From: Bacillota bacterium | Lineage (GTDB): Bacteria > Bacillota > Clostridia > Acetivibrionales > DTU013 | NCBI GenBank assembly: GCA_023433505.1 | Contig: JAEZCO010000082.1 | Location: 1-64,000 of the forward strand | Direction of reading: 5' to 3' | Length of the DNA stretch: 64,000 nucleotides | Part shown: piece by piece, positions 43,747 to 52,897 of the stretch | Numbering within the stretch: the stretch's first letter is position 1 | Layout of the letters: every line of letters begins with the position of its first letter | Made by a program: the position numbers and the translations under genes | The notes under the pieces: model-generated | Told to the model about the DNA's origin: nothing | Database searches by the model: none | Seen by the model: the letters and a program-made list of their open reading frames with translations, nothing else

Positions 43747-45063
43747 ATGATGAATATAAGTATTTTCGGTTTAGGTTATGTAGGCTCTGTGTCGGCCGGA
43801 TGTCTGTCCTCAATGGGACACAAGGTAATCGGCGTGGATGTGAATCCTCTCAAGGTGGAAATGATGAATTCCGGAGTTTCACCCATCATTGAAAAGGATC
43901 TGCAGGAGCTTTTGGCTTATGGTAAAAGTAAAGGCTTGATCAGTGCAACCGTTGATGTAAATAAGGCGATCGCCGATTCGGAGGTTTCCTTCATCTGCGT
44001 AGGCACACCCAGCAGAAGCAACGGCAGTCTGGATACCAGGTTTCTGGAAAGCGTGTGTGAGGAAATCGGCGCCAGCTTGAAAAATAAAACCCAGCCTCAC
44101 ATTATCGTTGTGAGGAGCACCATGATCCCCGGAACCATGAAGAGTCTGGTCATACCCAGGCTGGAGGCGGCTTCGGGAAAGAAGAACAACAGGGACTTTT
44201 TTACGGCTTTTAACCCAGAATTCCTGAGGGAATCCACGGCGGTATATGACTTCAACAATCCGCCCAAGACGGTGGTAGGCGCAAGCGACCCATGGGCCGC
44301 AGACAAGGTGCTCCTTATCTATGACGGCATTCCCGGGGCTAAAATAAAGACAGCCATTGAAACGGCTGAAATGGTCAAATATGTGGATAACAACTTCCAT
44401 GCCTTGAAAATCACTTTTGCCAATGAGATCGGGCATATCTGCAAGAGCATAGGCCTGGACAGCTATGAAGTAATGAATATTTTCATGCAGGACACCAAGC
44501 TGAATATTTCCACGGCTTATCTCAAGCCGGGCTTTGCTTTCGGCGGGTCGTGCCTGCCCAAGGACCTCAGGGCTATCAGCTATCTTGCAAGGATGAACGA
44601 TGTGGAGACTCCCTTGCTGAATTCTCTGATACCCAGCAACAACATCCAGATATTTTCCGCCATTAAGCGGATTATTGAATTTGACAAGAAGAAAATAGGG
44701 ATCGCGGGCTTCAGCTTCAAGGAAGGGACCGATGACCTGAGGGAAAGCCCCATTATTGAGGTCATTGAGACACTCATAGGCAAGGGCTATGATTTGAAGC
44801 TTTATGACAGAAACGTGTCTCTGGCCAGATTGATAGGGGCCAACAAGGAATATATCAACAACAGGATACCACATATCTCGTCCTTAATGGTTGAAACCCT
44901 GGATGAGCTCATTGCCGACAGGGAGGTCATCGTCATCGGGAACAAGGAAAAAGAATTCCAGAGGCTGCTGGCAGAGTGCCGTGAGGATCAGATAGTATAT
45001 GATTTGGTAAGGATGGGGGACAGCACAAATGCAAAATGTCACTACGAAGGAATTTGCTGGTAA
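43747..45063 (+). CDS. algD: GDP-mannose 6-dehydrogenase (AlgD-type)
   Basis: A 438-residue nucleotide-sugar dehydrogenase that oxidises C6 of the sugar with 2 NAD+. The NAD motif is GLGYVG (8-13). The catalytic cysteine is C269 in FAFGGSCLPKD, in the same place as in the Pseudomonas AlgD enzyme; the FAFGGSCLPKD form is typical of GDP-mannose dehydrogenases, whereas UDP-glucose enzymes usually read YGGSCFPKD. The substrate is therefore GDP-mannose, supplied by ManC encoded at 47160, giving GDP-mannuronate for the polymer. A UDP-sugar cannot be wholly ruled out. It starts with AAAGGA upstream and overlaps the next gene by 35 bp. Confidence 0.85.
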   Translation: MMNISIFGLGYVGSVSAGCLSSMGHKVIGVDVNPLKVEMMNSGVSPIIEKDLQELLAYGKSKGLISATVDVNKAIADSEVSFICVGTPSRSNGSLDTRFLESVCEEIGASLKNKTQPHIIVVRSTMIPGTMKSLVIPRLEAASGKKNNRDFFTAFNPEFLRESTAVYDFNNPPKTVVGASDPWAADKVLLIYDGIPGAKIKTAIETAEMVKYVDNNFHALKITFANEIGHICKSIGLDSYEVMNIFMQDTKLNISTAYLKPGFAFGGSCLPKDLRAISYLARMNDVETPLLNSLIPSNNIQIFSAIKRIIEFDKKKIGIAGFSFKEGTDDLRESPIIEVIETLIGKGYDLKLYDRNVSLARLIGANKEYINNRIPHISSLMVETLDELIADREVIVIGNKEKEFQRLLAECREDQIVYDLVRMGDSTNAKCHYEGICW

Positions 45064-46240
45064 GAAAATATTAATCATTGTAGAAAACCTTCCCTCGCCC
45101 TTTGACAGGAGAGTCTGGCAGGAAGCCAACGCCTTGAGGGACGCCGGAGCCACGGTTTCCATCATCTGCCCCAAAGGCAAGGGCTATGGGAAAAAATTCG
45201 AAATCATTGACGGCATCGCCATCTACAGGCACGGACTGCCGAAGGAGGCGGACGGAGCCCTTGGATATCTGATGGAGTACGGTACCGCTCTCTTCTGGGA
45301 GTTTGTACTTTCCGTAAAGGTCCTGTTTACCAGGGGCTTTGACGTAATCCATGCCTGCAATCCGCCGGACTTGATTTACCTGGTGGCCCGGCCGTTCAAG
45401 GTGCTGGGCAAGAAATTTCTCTTTGACCATCATGACATCAATCCGGAGCTCTACCTGGCCAAGTTCAACCGGAAGGACTTTCTTTACAGGAGGATGCTGT
45501 ACTTTGAAAGAAAAACCTTTCATTGCGCGGCAGTATCCATCGCCACCAATGAATCCTACAAAAAAATTGCCATTGAACGGGGCGGGAAATCCCCGGAGGA
45601 TGTATTTGTCGTCAGAAGCGGGCCCAGCCTGGAAAGACTGAAGAAGGTGGAGCCTGTTCCCGAATTACGGCACGGCCGCAAGCATATGGTAGGGTACGTC
45701 GGCGTTATCGGAAAGCAGGAGGGCTTGAATTACCTGGTGGACGCAGTGGAACACATTGTGAAGGATCTGAGCCGGCAGGATGTCCATTTCATTTGTGTGG
45801 GCAGCGGTACGGAGCTCCAGAATATTATCGACTATGCAAAGGAAAGAGCTGTTTCCGATTATTTTACGTTCACCGGAAGAGTTCCCGACAAGGAGCTTCT
45901 GGAAGCGCTGAACACCTCGGATATTTGTGTCAATCCCGATGAATATAATGAAATGAATGACAAGTCTACCATGAATAAGGTAATGGAATGTATGGCCCTG
46001 GGTTTGCCTATCGTACAGTTTGACCTCACGGAAGGGCGTTTCTCGGCCGAAGAGGCTTCGTTTTACGCCAAACCCAATGACTCGGTGGATCTGGGTGAAA
46101 AAATACTCCAGTTGCTGGACGACGATGAAAAACGAAAAGAAATGGGTGAATACGGGTATAACAGGGTAAAGAATGTATTAGAGTGGGAATATGAAAAAGA
46201 GAACCTGTATAAAGCATACAGAAGGCTTTTTTCGAAATAA
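45029..46240 (+). CDS. Glycosyltransferase family 4
   Basis: A 403-residue GT-B glycosyltransferase, starting inside the end of algD. The N-terminus has IVENLPSPFDRRVWQEANALRDAG, the C-terminus YVGVIGKQEGLNYLVDA and NEMNDKSTMNKVMECMALGLPIV, where the usual Ex7E is replaced by a related KxxxxMECMALG. It likely adds a sugar, perhaps mannuronate from the AlgD product, because the two genes are translationally linked; that is inference. Confidence 0.9.
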   Translation: MQNVTTKEFAGKKILIIVENLPSPFDRRVWQEANALRDAGATVSIICPKGKGYGKKFEIIDGIAIYRHGLPKEADGALGYLMEYGTALFWEFVLSVKVLFTRGFDVIHACNPPDLIYLVARPFKVLGKKFLFDHHDINPELYLAKFNRKDFLYRRMLYFERKTFHCAAVSIATNESYKKIAIERGGKSPEDVFVVRSGPSLERLKKVEPVPELRHGRKHMVGYVGVIGKQEGLNYLVDAVEHIVKDLSRQDVHFICVGSGTELQNIIDYAKERAVSDYFTFTGRVPDKELLEALNTSDICVNPDEYNEMNDKSTMNKVMECMALGLPIVQFDLTEGRFSAEEASFYAKPNDSVDLGEKILQLLDDDEKRKEMGEYGYNRVKNVLEWEYEKENLYKAYRRLFSK

Positions 46241-46276
46241 GCGGGAGACACGGTATATCACTGAGGAGGAGTGATT

Positions 46277-47068
46277 ATGTACAAATATATCAAGCTGATT
46301 ATCAGATATTTATGGGTGGTGGTACTGGCTGTAGCACTGGTAGGAGGAGCACAGTATGCCCTTGACAAGTTTTATGTAAAAAATGTCTACGAGGCAAAGA
46401 CCACCTTGCTGGTACTGCACAAGCCGGATCCGGCCCAGACAGACAGGACCTTTGAGGAAAACGCCTACCAGAGCCTTCTGGCCAGTGAAATGCTGGTACA
46501 GGATTACAAGGAGATCATTAAAACGGGCATCGTCATGCAAAAGATGCGTGCAGAGCTTAAAGACCAGATACCGTGGCTGAATACCATCACGGACACTGAC
46601 TTGTATGATAAAATCACTGTAAGTGTAAAAACTGATACACGCATTATCACCTTAACGGTGAAGGACGGCGATGCGCAGGCAGCTGCCATGATCACCAATA
46701 AAATTGCGGAAATCTTTGAAAACCAGTCTCTGCAATTGGTGGGCAGCGACTACATAACCATACTGGATACGGCGCAGGCTCCTGAGTCTCCCGTCACTCC
46801 TCAGCCTGTCAAGGATACTGCCATGGCGGCTGCTGCCGGGTTACTGGCCGGAATAGCCATCATTCTCTTCATCGATTATATTGGGACGCAGAAGAGGACG
46901 GCGGAAAATAGTGCGAATAAGAGCGATAAAGAGGCAACGGCTGGCCGGAGCGCAAAGCAAGGCTACAAGAGCACCTATTTCAGTGACAGGGACGAGAGTG
47001 AGGCTGATAAAACCGGGAGTCGCTTTGATAGTTCTGAGATTGACAGCATTACAACAACAAATACCTGA
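46277..47068 (+). CDS. Chain-length determinant (Wzz-like), second copy
   Basis: A 263-residue membrane protein. I start at ATG 46277 with GGAGGAG 7 nt upstream; a GTG at 46271 is in frame. Two helices (about 13-35 and 178-198) enclose a Wzz domain (YEAKTTLLVLHKPDPAQTD, AYQSLLASEMLVQDYKEI). Unlike the 21630 protein, its cytosolic tail is long, hydrophilic and Ser/Lys/Asp-rich, and no kinase gene follows. It could act on the kinase at 22306 from a distance or regulate length alone. It is the last gene of the plus-strand run. Confidence 0.85.
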   Translation: MYKYIKLIIRYLWVVVLAVALVGGAQYALDKFYVKNVYEAKTTLLVLHKPDPAQTDRTFEENAYQSLLASEMLVQDYKEIIKTGIVMQKMRAELKDQIPWLNTITDTDLYDKITVSVKTDTRIITLTVKDGDAQAAAMITNKIAEIFENQSLQLVGSDYITILDTAQAPESPVTPQPVKDTAMAAAAGLLAGIAIILFIDYIGTQKRTAENSANKSDKEATAGRSAKQGYKSTYFSDRDESEADKTGSRFDSSEIDSITTTNT

Positions 47069-47088
47069 GAATGCTCACATTACAATAG

Positions 47089-47133
47089 AAAACACAGGAG
47101 TTGGAGTAAATTTCCACTCTCCTGTGTTTTTTT
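47089..47133 (+). terminator. Bidirectional terminator between the chain-length and manC genes
   Basis: AAAACACAGGAG pairs with CTCCTGTGTTTT, followed by TTT on the plus strand and by TTTTC on the minus strand. It serves both convergent genes. Confidence 0.88.
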
Positions 47134-47159
47134 GCTTCTCAACGAGTAAAGTTAGGAAT

Positions 47160-48227
47160 TTATATATATTGCTCTTTGCCCTGCCTCTTCAGCAGTTCAA
47201 CAATGCTTTTAACCTCCTGGGCCCGTGACTTGGGACAAATGAGCAGCGCATCATCCGTATTGACGATGACCAGACCGTCGATTCCGATGGTTGTTACCAA
47301 TTTGCTGCCGTAAATAATGGAGTTCTTCGTGTCAATGCCGGTATGCTCGGCCTTGATAATATTGCCGTCGCTGTCGGGCGGATAGATGGCGCCCAGCGTA
47401 TCCCAACTTCCTACGTCGTTCCACTCAAAGCCGGAGGGGATGACCATGACTTCGTCGGAACGTTCAAGAATCCCAAAGTCCACGGACAGGCTTTGCAATG
47501 CGGAGTACATTCTGGCTGCTTCTTCCTCTTCGCTTTCGGTGTCGATAAATTCTTCGAAGCCTTTTAACTGCTTATACAGCTTGGGCAGAAACCTTTCCAT
47601 GTTTTTCAGCAGGGTGTTGGTACGGGTGATGATGATTCCGCTGTTCCACAGATACCGGCCTTCTGCGATAAATGTCCGCGCCTTTTCGATGCTGGGCTTT
47701 TCTTTAAATTCTTCTACATGGAAAATACCGCTGCCGTCACCGTCTAAGTTATATTTTATGTATCCGTATCCTGTAGCAGGATAGGAAGGCTTAATGCCAA
47801 GGGTTACAATGACATCATTTGTTTTTACATACTCGCATGCTGTTTTCAAATCCCGGAGGTATTCATCTTCCCTGCCGATATATGCATCTGACGGAAAAAT
47901 ACAGACAATGCTGTCTCCGTGGCGTTTGTTTATGACAAGTGTGGAATAGCCGATGCATGCGGCAGTGTTTTTTCCTTCAGGCTCTATCAGGATGTTTTTA
48001 TGGTTAACGCCGTCAAGCAGCACTTTTTTCATCAGGTCGCCCTGACAGCTGTTGGTTATTATATATGTATTGGCTTCCGGGATTATCTCCTTATTTCGTA
48101 AAATCGTCTCATTGATCATAATATCATTACCGCTTAAGTTTAACAGCTGCTTAGGCGCACATTGCCTTGATAAAGGCCAGAATCTGGTTCCGCCGCCCCC
48201 TGCCATAATGAGTGAAAAAATCTGCAT
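47160..48227 (-). CDS. manC: Mannose-1-phosphate guanylyltransferase
   Basis: A 355-residue cytosolic enzyme that makes GDP-mannose from mannose-1-phosphate and GTP. The nucleotide-binding motif is LIMAGGGGTRFWPLSR (6-21), with PKQLL, then IEPEGKNTAACIGY, IFPSDAY, EFKEKPS and WNSGI, the full signature for the family. It is the short form, without the isomerase domain. It provides the substrate of the AlgD-type enzyme 2 kb away. AAAGGTGAT lies before the ATG, directly after repeat copy E. No phosphomannomutase is in the window. Confidence 0.95.
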   Translation of the reverse strand: MQIFSLIMAGGGGTRFWPLSRQCAPKQLLNLSGNDIMINETILRNKEIIPEANTYIITNSCQGDLMKKVLLDGVNHKNILIEPEGKNTAACIGYSTLVINKRHGDSIVCIFPSDAYIGREDEYLRDLKTACEYVKTNDVIVTLGIKPSYPATGYGYIKYNLDGDGSGIFHVEEFKEKPSIEKARTFIAEGRYLWNSGIIITRTNTLLKNMERFLPKLYKQLKGFEEFIDTESEEEEAARMYSALQSLSVDFGILERSDEVMVIPSGFEWNDVGSWDTLGAIYPPDSDGNIIKAEHTGIDTKNSIIYGSKLVTTIGIDGLVIVNTDDALLICPKSRAQEVKSIVELLKRQGKEQYI

Positions 48228-48246
48228 AATATCACCTTTACCCTTT

Positions 48247-48418
48247 CAATTTCAAATGGAGGCATGTCCCCATACCTCCTCGCTGCGGGCGAAATCAATT
48301 CGCCCTGCGCTACACCTAAACGTTGCGTTTGAACAACATCACTTGGGGATTGCTACTCTCCACTTATACTACAGCAAAACCCCACTTTAGAGAAGAGGGA
48401 CTGTGACGTTGTTCAATT
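48247..48418 (-). repeat. 184-bp-type structured repeat, copy E (inverted, diverged)
   Basis: On the minus strand it starts GAACAACGTCACAGTCCC, has GATGTTGTTC in the middle and GGGCGAATTGATTTCGCCC, and ends CATTTGAAATTG. It is the most diverged copy. It ends about 20 bp before the manC start, in the same relation to the gene as copy A to its gene. A TATACT box at about 48464 on the minus strand could be the promoter. The gap to the vanZ gene (48419-48613) has no further clear feature. Confidence 0.85.
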
Positions 48419-48613
48419 CACATACCCGGAGAATGACATTCATGCCTGATAAGTGTAATTTTCTATAGTATACCTCAAATGTCGGACGAACAAACATCTG
48501 TGTAAAAGCAGCAATTGCCGCAAGGCGGGCGCAGATAGGTGAAACGTGGTATAAACTGTGTCCGGAGTGGTATATAATAGTTAATATTCCTGACGGCAAG
48601 AGGAGAAGAATTT

Positions 48614-49126
48614 ATGGACACAAAAATAAATAATAAAACAAATAAAAATAGAGTATCGTTACTGCTTCTGGGCTTGATCATTACGGGTCTCCTGGCCCTT
48701 ATTTTCATTATGTCCTCGCAAAACGGGGCACAGTCCCAGGGACTTTCCAGATCCATCGTAAGGTATTTCAGGAATCATATCGCCCTAGCGGGAGCATTGC
48801 AGGACAACCCGGTGTTTTTTCAAGCGAATTTTAATATATTTTTAAGGAAGCTTGTTCATTTTACGGAGTTTTTTGTGTTGGCCGGCGTTTTATATTTTTT
48901 CCTCACCCAAATGAAATTCAAACGGTGGAAAATACCGAATACGGTTTTAACGGCTTCTTTTTGCGTTGCTGCGCTGGATGAATTCCACCAGTTTTTTGTC
49001 CGGGGCCGGACAGCGCTTTTTACCGACGTTATCGTGGATTTTGCAGGAGCGTCTCTTGCAGTTTTCATTATCCATTCCGTCAAGCGTGCAAAAGAGAAAA
49101 AGCGGCTTCTCCCACCCATGGCATAA
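48614..49126 (+). CDS. VanZ-family membrane protein
   Basis: A 170-residue protein with four predicted helices (about 15-35, 75-93, 108-125, 138-155). The motifs KLVHFTEFFVLAGVLYF and AALDEFHQFFVRGRTALFTDVIVDFAGASLA are the VanZ hallmark. The family's role is unclear; VanZ itself gives low-level teicoplanin resistance. GAGGAGAAG precedes the ATG. It stands alone between manC (divergent) and fba. Confidence 0.9.
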   Translation: MDTKINNKTNKNRVSLLLLGLIITGLLALIFIMSSQNGAQSQGLSRSIVRYFRNHIALAGALQDNPVFFQANFNIFLRKLVHFTEFFVLAGVLYFFLTQMKFKRWKIPNTVLTASFCVAALDEFHQFFVRGRTALFTDVIVDFAGASLAVFIIHSVKRAKEKKRLLPPMA

Positions 49127-49233
49127 GATGGAAAAAAACAGCCCCACAGGGGCAATTGCATGAGCGCCGCCGGTATTTTACGCCCGGAAGCGGAATTATT
49201 GCATGGAATAGATTTACTTTGGCAAATTAAGCC

Positions 49234-49261
49234 TTGATTTTGAGTTGAAATCTGATAAAAT
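49234..49261 (+). promoter_or_regulatory. Possible promoter of the aldolase gene
   Basis: TTGATT (49234-49239) and TAAAAT (49256-49261) with 16 bp spacing, 85 bp before the start codon. Moderate match only. Confidence 0.35.
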
Positions 49262-49346
49262 TAATATGACAATTTTGTAACAATCCAATTACATTTATTG
49301 TGCAAAGGAAGTTATATTAATAAACATAAGTAAAGGAGTTGTTTTT

Positions 49347-50276
49347 ATGCCATTGGTAACATCAACAGACATGTTCAAAAAAGCTTATGAGGGCGGCTAC
49401 GCGATCGGTGCGTTCAATGTCAATAATATGGAAATCGTCCAGGGTATCACCGAAGCTGCCAAGGAAGTAAAGGCGCCTTTGATACTTCAGGTTTCCGCAG
49501 GTGCGAGAAAGTATGCAAACCATACTTATCTTATGAAGCTTATAGAAGCAGCCATTATTGAAACCGGCCTGCCCATCTGCGTTCACCTTGATCACGGCGA
49601 TACCTTCGAGCTTTGCAAGTCCTGTGTCGACGGCGGATTTACTTCGGTTATGATCGACGGATCACACCATCCCTTTGAAGAAAACATCCGGCTCACCAAA
49701 CAGGTTTGCGATTATGCCCATGAAAAAGGCGCGGTTGTAGAAGGCGAGCTGGGCAAGCTGGCCGGTATCGAGGATGCTGTCAATGTATCCGAGAAGGACG
49801 CTGCTTTCACAGATCCGGATCAGGTTGAAGAATTTGTCAAGAGGACCGGCGTTGATTCACTGGCCATCGCCATAGGAACCAGCCACGGCGCATTCAAATT
49901 CAAAGGCGAGCCGAAATTGAGGTTCGATATTCTTGAAGAGATCCAGAAGAGACTTCCGGGCTTCCCCATCGTTCTCCACGGCGCTTCTTCGGTAATTCCG
50001 GAATTTGTTGAAATGATCAACAAGTTCGGCGGAAGTATGCCGGGCGCACAGGGCGTTCCTGAAGCAATGCTTCGCCAGGCTGCTGCAATGGCAGTTTGTA
50101 AAATCAATATCGACTCCGATTTAAGGCTTGCCATGACTGCTTCCATAAGGAAGTATTTTGCTGAGAACCCAAGCCATTTTGACCCCAGACAGTATCTCTC
50201 CCCTGCAAGAGCTGCCATTAAGGATCTGGTTAAGAACAAGCTGGTGAATGTACTGGGCTGCGACGGCAAAGCTTAA
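49347..50276 (+). CDS. fba: Class II fructose-bisphosphate aldolase
   Basis: A 309-residue zinc-dependent aldolase that splits fructose-1,6-bisphosphate. Landmarks are AYEGGYAIGAFNVNNMEIVQ near the start, the zinc-binding VHLDHGDTFELC, EGELGKLAGIED, the substrate loop GTSHGAFKF, LHGASSVIPE and NIDSDLRLAMT. It follows phosphofructokinase in the pathway, though encoded 40 kb away. AAAGGAG stands 8 nt before the ATG. A large hairpin follows. Confidence 0.97.
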   Translation: MPLVTSTDMFKKAYEGGYAIGAFNVNNMEIVQGITEAAKEVKAPLILQVSAGARKYANHTYLMKLIEAAIIETGLPICVHLDHGDTFELCKSCVDGGFTSVMIDGSHHPFEENIRLTKQVCDYAHEKGAVVEGELGKLAGIEDAVNVSEKDAAFTDPDQVEEFVKRTGVDSLAIAIGTSHGAFKFKGEPKLRFDILEEIQKRLPGFPIVLHGASSVIPEFVEMINKFGGSMPGAQGVPEAMLRQAAAMAVCKINIDSDLRLAMTASIRKYFAENPSHFDPRQYLSPARAAIKDLVKNKLVNVLGCDGKA

Positions 50277-50377
50277 TTACTGAAGTTAAACAGAACAATG
50301 AAATTCATTAAAAAAAGGGGAAGTCCGAAAGGCTCGTTTTTAATAGGGGAACTTATTGAACGATACCCCAAACCGAT

Positions 50378-50439
50378 AAGGCAAAGCAAGAAAGAGGCGT
50401 TGTCCCACAAGGGATGGCGCCTCTTTCTTGCTTTGCCTT
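50378..50439 (+). terminator. Long perfect inverted repeat after the aldolase gene
   Basis: Two 22-base arms (50378-50399 and 50418-50439) are exactly complementary around an 18-nt loop that itself has a short TCCC/GGGA pair. No T-run follows, so this is either an unusual terminator or a transposon-like remnant. The arms contain GCAAAGCAAGAAAGAGGCG. Confidence 0.55.
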
Positions 50440-50514
50440 GAAAAATCCATCGCGGACATAAAGTGTGATGAACTTTTTACTGCCGAACCGTAACTTCAAT
50501 TCATTGCTGAGATT

Positions 50515-51480
50515 TTAGATATATTGTTTAGTCCGCCAGCACATTAAGTCCACCAACTCAAAAGCGGCGTTTTCTATATGCCTGGATTGTTTAGTAAAGA
50601 ACTCAAGGACAGGCTCGTTCTTTTTGATGTTCCAGATGCCCGCGATACGTCCGTTTACGGCGATTGTGGGCAGGCATATGCCCGATTTCATAATGACTTT
50701 ACTCTTGTATTCAAGCGGCAAAACAGTGCTTCGGTCGGTATATGAAACAATCAAAGGGTCAAAGCCCGAAAGCAGTGTGATTTCGGGAATATCGGCCATG
50801 CCACCGGTATCGGCGTAATAATAGTATGTTTTTTTATTCAGGTCAAAGCTGCTTAGGTCGTCGAGGGGAAGGGTGTACAGCTTTTTGGCATCGTCCTTCC
50901 GAAGACCGAAAAACCAAACGGCATCGGCGAGCGTCGCAGGGCCGTAAGCGGCAAAATAGCGGCGGAGCAAACCGGGCAGAACCTCGTCATGCGTCTGCGT
51001 CGGCTCGGCGCTGATCAGGTCAAAGTCGCGGCTGGTCATATCCCTAAACGCAACAAGCCCCTTTCGCGACAATCCTATGAACACGCCACCCCACGGGCTG
51101 AATGCTCTTTCAATAAATTCTTCGTCATACTGCCTCGCAAACAATCGCCTGAATTCGGCGCGGGAATAAACGCCGTCCTCCATATAGCGTAAAACCTCAC
51201 GCTCAAAACCGCTCAAGGGCTCGTTACGGGCGTGAAGCGTCAGCAATTCCGGCAAATCCCCATAGACCACGCCATGCAGCGCGTGGTGGACCCACGTTTT
51301 GGTCAGCGCCGTTTTCCAGCCGCATAAATCTGCACCGCGAATGAGGGCGGAGAACACTACATTGCGGTGAAACCAGCAATGCAATCCAAGCAGCTCGTGC
51401 GCCAGCAATTCAAGGTCGTCGCACTTCCTCGACAGATACAGCCCATGCATACGGCGGTGAAGAATTTCATCTTCGGTCAT
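50515..51480 (-). CDS. Winged-helix DNA-binding protein (HTH_42/YcaQ-like)
   Basis: A 321-residue protein of the family that includes the AlkZ/YcaQ DNA glycosylases. I start at MTEDEILHRRM (51480) because the longer frame overlaps the RidA gene and GAGGT lies upstream. Typical elements are LLRRYFAAYGPATLADAVWFFG and LLSGFDPLIVSYTDRSTVLP, ending in TIAVNGRIAGIWNI. The first family motif (LQAQ-like) is not evident. The RidA stop is 5 bp upstream, so the pair is co-transcribed. DNA repair or toxin-like glycosylase activity is possible but not shown. Confidence 0.8.
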   Translation of the reverse strand: MTEDEILHRRMHGLYLSRKCDDLELLAHELLGLHCWFHRNVVFSALIRGADLCGWKTALTKTWVHHALHGVVYGDLPELLTLHARNEPLSGFEREVLRYMEDGVYSRAEFRRLFARQYDEEFIERAFSPWGGVFIGLSRKGLVAFRDMTSRDFDLISAEPTQTHDEVLPGLLRRYFAAYGPATLADAVWFFGLRKDDAKKLYTLPLDDLSSFDLNKKTYYYYADTGGMADIPEITLLSGFDPLIVSYTDRSTVLPLEYKSKVIMKSGICLPTIAVNGRIAGIWNIKKNEPVLEFFTKQSRHIENAAFELVDLMCWRTKQYI

Positions 51481-51485
51481 GAGGT

Positions 51486-51851
51486 CTACCTCATTTCCGG
51501 CTTGTACGCAATGCCAGTCATCTGGCATAAACAAGCTTCGCCTGGGAATATTGTTGTGGATGTCATTCTGGCAGGGAATCCGTCCTTAAAGTATTCAAAA
51601 AATACCGAACGGGCATCATCAAAATCCCCTATGTCTTTCAAGAACAGCTGAATTTGCACCATATCGTCCAGCGTTGCGCCGGCAGACGCAAGTGTTTGTT
51701 TCATACTTTCAAAGATGGCCCTTACTTGGTGCTTGATTTCTTTTACATCCTGTCCACCGCCGTGATGGGCAAGAAATATGTAATCTCCGGCAACAACACA
51801 GGACGGGCAGGTTTCATCTCCGCAATTGGGCGGCATTCGCTTAATCATCAT
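51486..51851 (-). CDS. RidA-family protein
   Basis: A 121-residue protein of the RidA/YjgF family, which hydrolyses reactive imines. I start at 51851 with AAAGG 6 nt upstream; the frame also opens at ATG 51869. Motifs are GDYIFLAHHGGGQ, LASAGATLDDMVQIQLFLKDIGDF, and the substrate-binding Arg in GFPARMTSTTI. It is translated just before the winged-helix gene. Why they pair is unclear. The upstream region is the AT-rich edge of the next island. Confidence 0.88.
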   Translation of the reverse strand: MMIKRMPPNCGDETCPSCVVAGDYIFLAHHGGGQDVKEIKHQVRAIFESMKQTLASAGATLDDMVQIQLFLKDIGDFDDARSVFFEYFKDGFPARMTSTTIFPGEACLCQMTGIAYKPEMR

Positions 51852-51963
51852 TTTTGACCTTTCCATCAAGAATCGCTCTCGACATTTCTATTATAAGGCA
51901 TATAATCTGACAACAGTGTGTCATATAATAATTACTTTTGCAATAAAAATTCTCGCTTTTTTA

Positions 51964-52039
51964 GCGCAAATGCGCTTAACAGACGGACGCGAAAGCGGCC
52001 CGTCTGATGGGGCTTCCACAAAAAAAGTGGCCCTAGTTT
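51964..52039. other. Structured intergenic stretch at the edge of the AT-rich island
   Basis: Two neighbouring inverted repeats, CAGACGG/CCGTCTG and CCAC/GTGG around AAAAAAA (with GGGC/GCCC flanks), in the 350-bp gap between ridA and the response-regulator remnant. No open frame with a ribosome site is seen here. Possibly a transcription stop or a mobile-element scar. Confidence 0.3.
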
Positions 52040-52200
52040 CACCACCGTGATATAATTGACCATAACGGCGAGGGTAGCCCTTGTAGAAGAGTAGAACATA
52101 TATTATTCTTTTTGAGAAGACAAAATTGCAGGGGAGTAATAAAAAATGTAATTCCTGTAAACCACTAAAACCAATAACTAGTATAATTCTATATATAGAA

Positions 52201-52890
52201 ATGAGGAAGCCGTATGGAATTAATAATGTTCTGATTGCCGATGATGAAGATATAGTACTTGAAGATTTGAAGAATTTAATTCCATGGACAGAGAACGGAT
52301 TCGAAATTATTGCTACTGCTACCAATGGAACCCGAGCTTTTGAGTTATTTGAAAAATATAACCCACAAATCGTCATTTCAGATATTAAAATGCCTGGAAT
52401 GGATGGAATTGAATTATGTAAACGCATTTTAGCAAAAGATCCCAATGTTAAAATCTTACTTTTAACAGCATACAAGGATTTTAACTACGTTAAGGATGCC
52501 ATTTCTCTTGGAGTATCCAATTATTTGCTCAAACATGAAATAAATAGCCAAAACCTGTTATCAGAATTGGATAAGATACAGAAAGAAATTAGTAAGGAGC
52601 AAATTCAGCGCCATCTAATCAGAAACAGGTTTTTCAAAAGAATCATAGAGGATAATGTAGTCGAAGAGAGTATTCTAGAATTTAAGGATTATAATAGAAA
52701 ATCAGAAAATTATGTCCTCCTGATAGTGAAAATGGATGTACCTTTCGATGTCATTGATAATTGTATTTTTTACAAGCAAAACAAGCTTGCAGATATCCTA
52801 AAGATAAATAAAGAGAATCTACCTGAGTTTGTAAATTATTTTGAAATAATAGAAATGCAAAATGGATATGTCGTAATAGTTCTTTCAATA
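52201..52890 (+). pseudogene. YesN-type response regulator, truncated
   Basis: N-terminal receiver domain of a response regulator: VLIADDEDIVLEDLKNLIPW, the phospho-acceptor Asp in VISDIKMPGMDG, LLTAYKDFNYVKDAI, and Lys in LKHE. A middle region follows (to about YVVIVLS), like the insert of YesN-family proteins. The expected AraC helix-turn-helix is missing. After about 52885 the frame continues into sequence that, read in another frame, is MFS transporter. The start is uncertain; ATG 52201 fits the receiver. The region is strongly AT-rich compared with neighbours, suggesting foreign origin. Confidence 0.75.
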
Positions 52891-52897
52891 TATTTCG

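Noticed and set aside
43879..44874. Long minus-strand open frame of 331 codons
   Set aside because: Antisense shadow of the AlgD-type dehydrogenase gene; no recognisable motif.
49141..49153. GCCCC/GGGGC hairpin after the VanZ gene as a plus-strand terminator
   Set aside because: The T-run is on the minus strand, where no gene to the right is transcribed leftward; too short to call.
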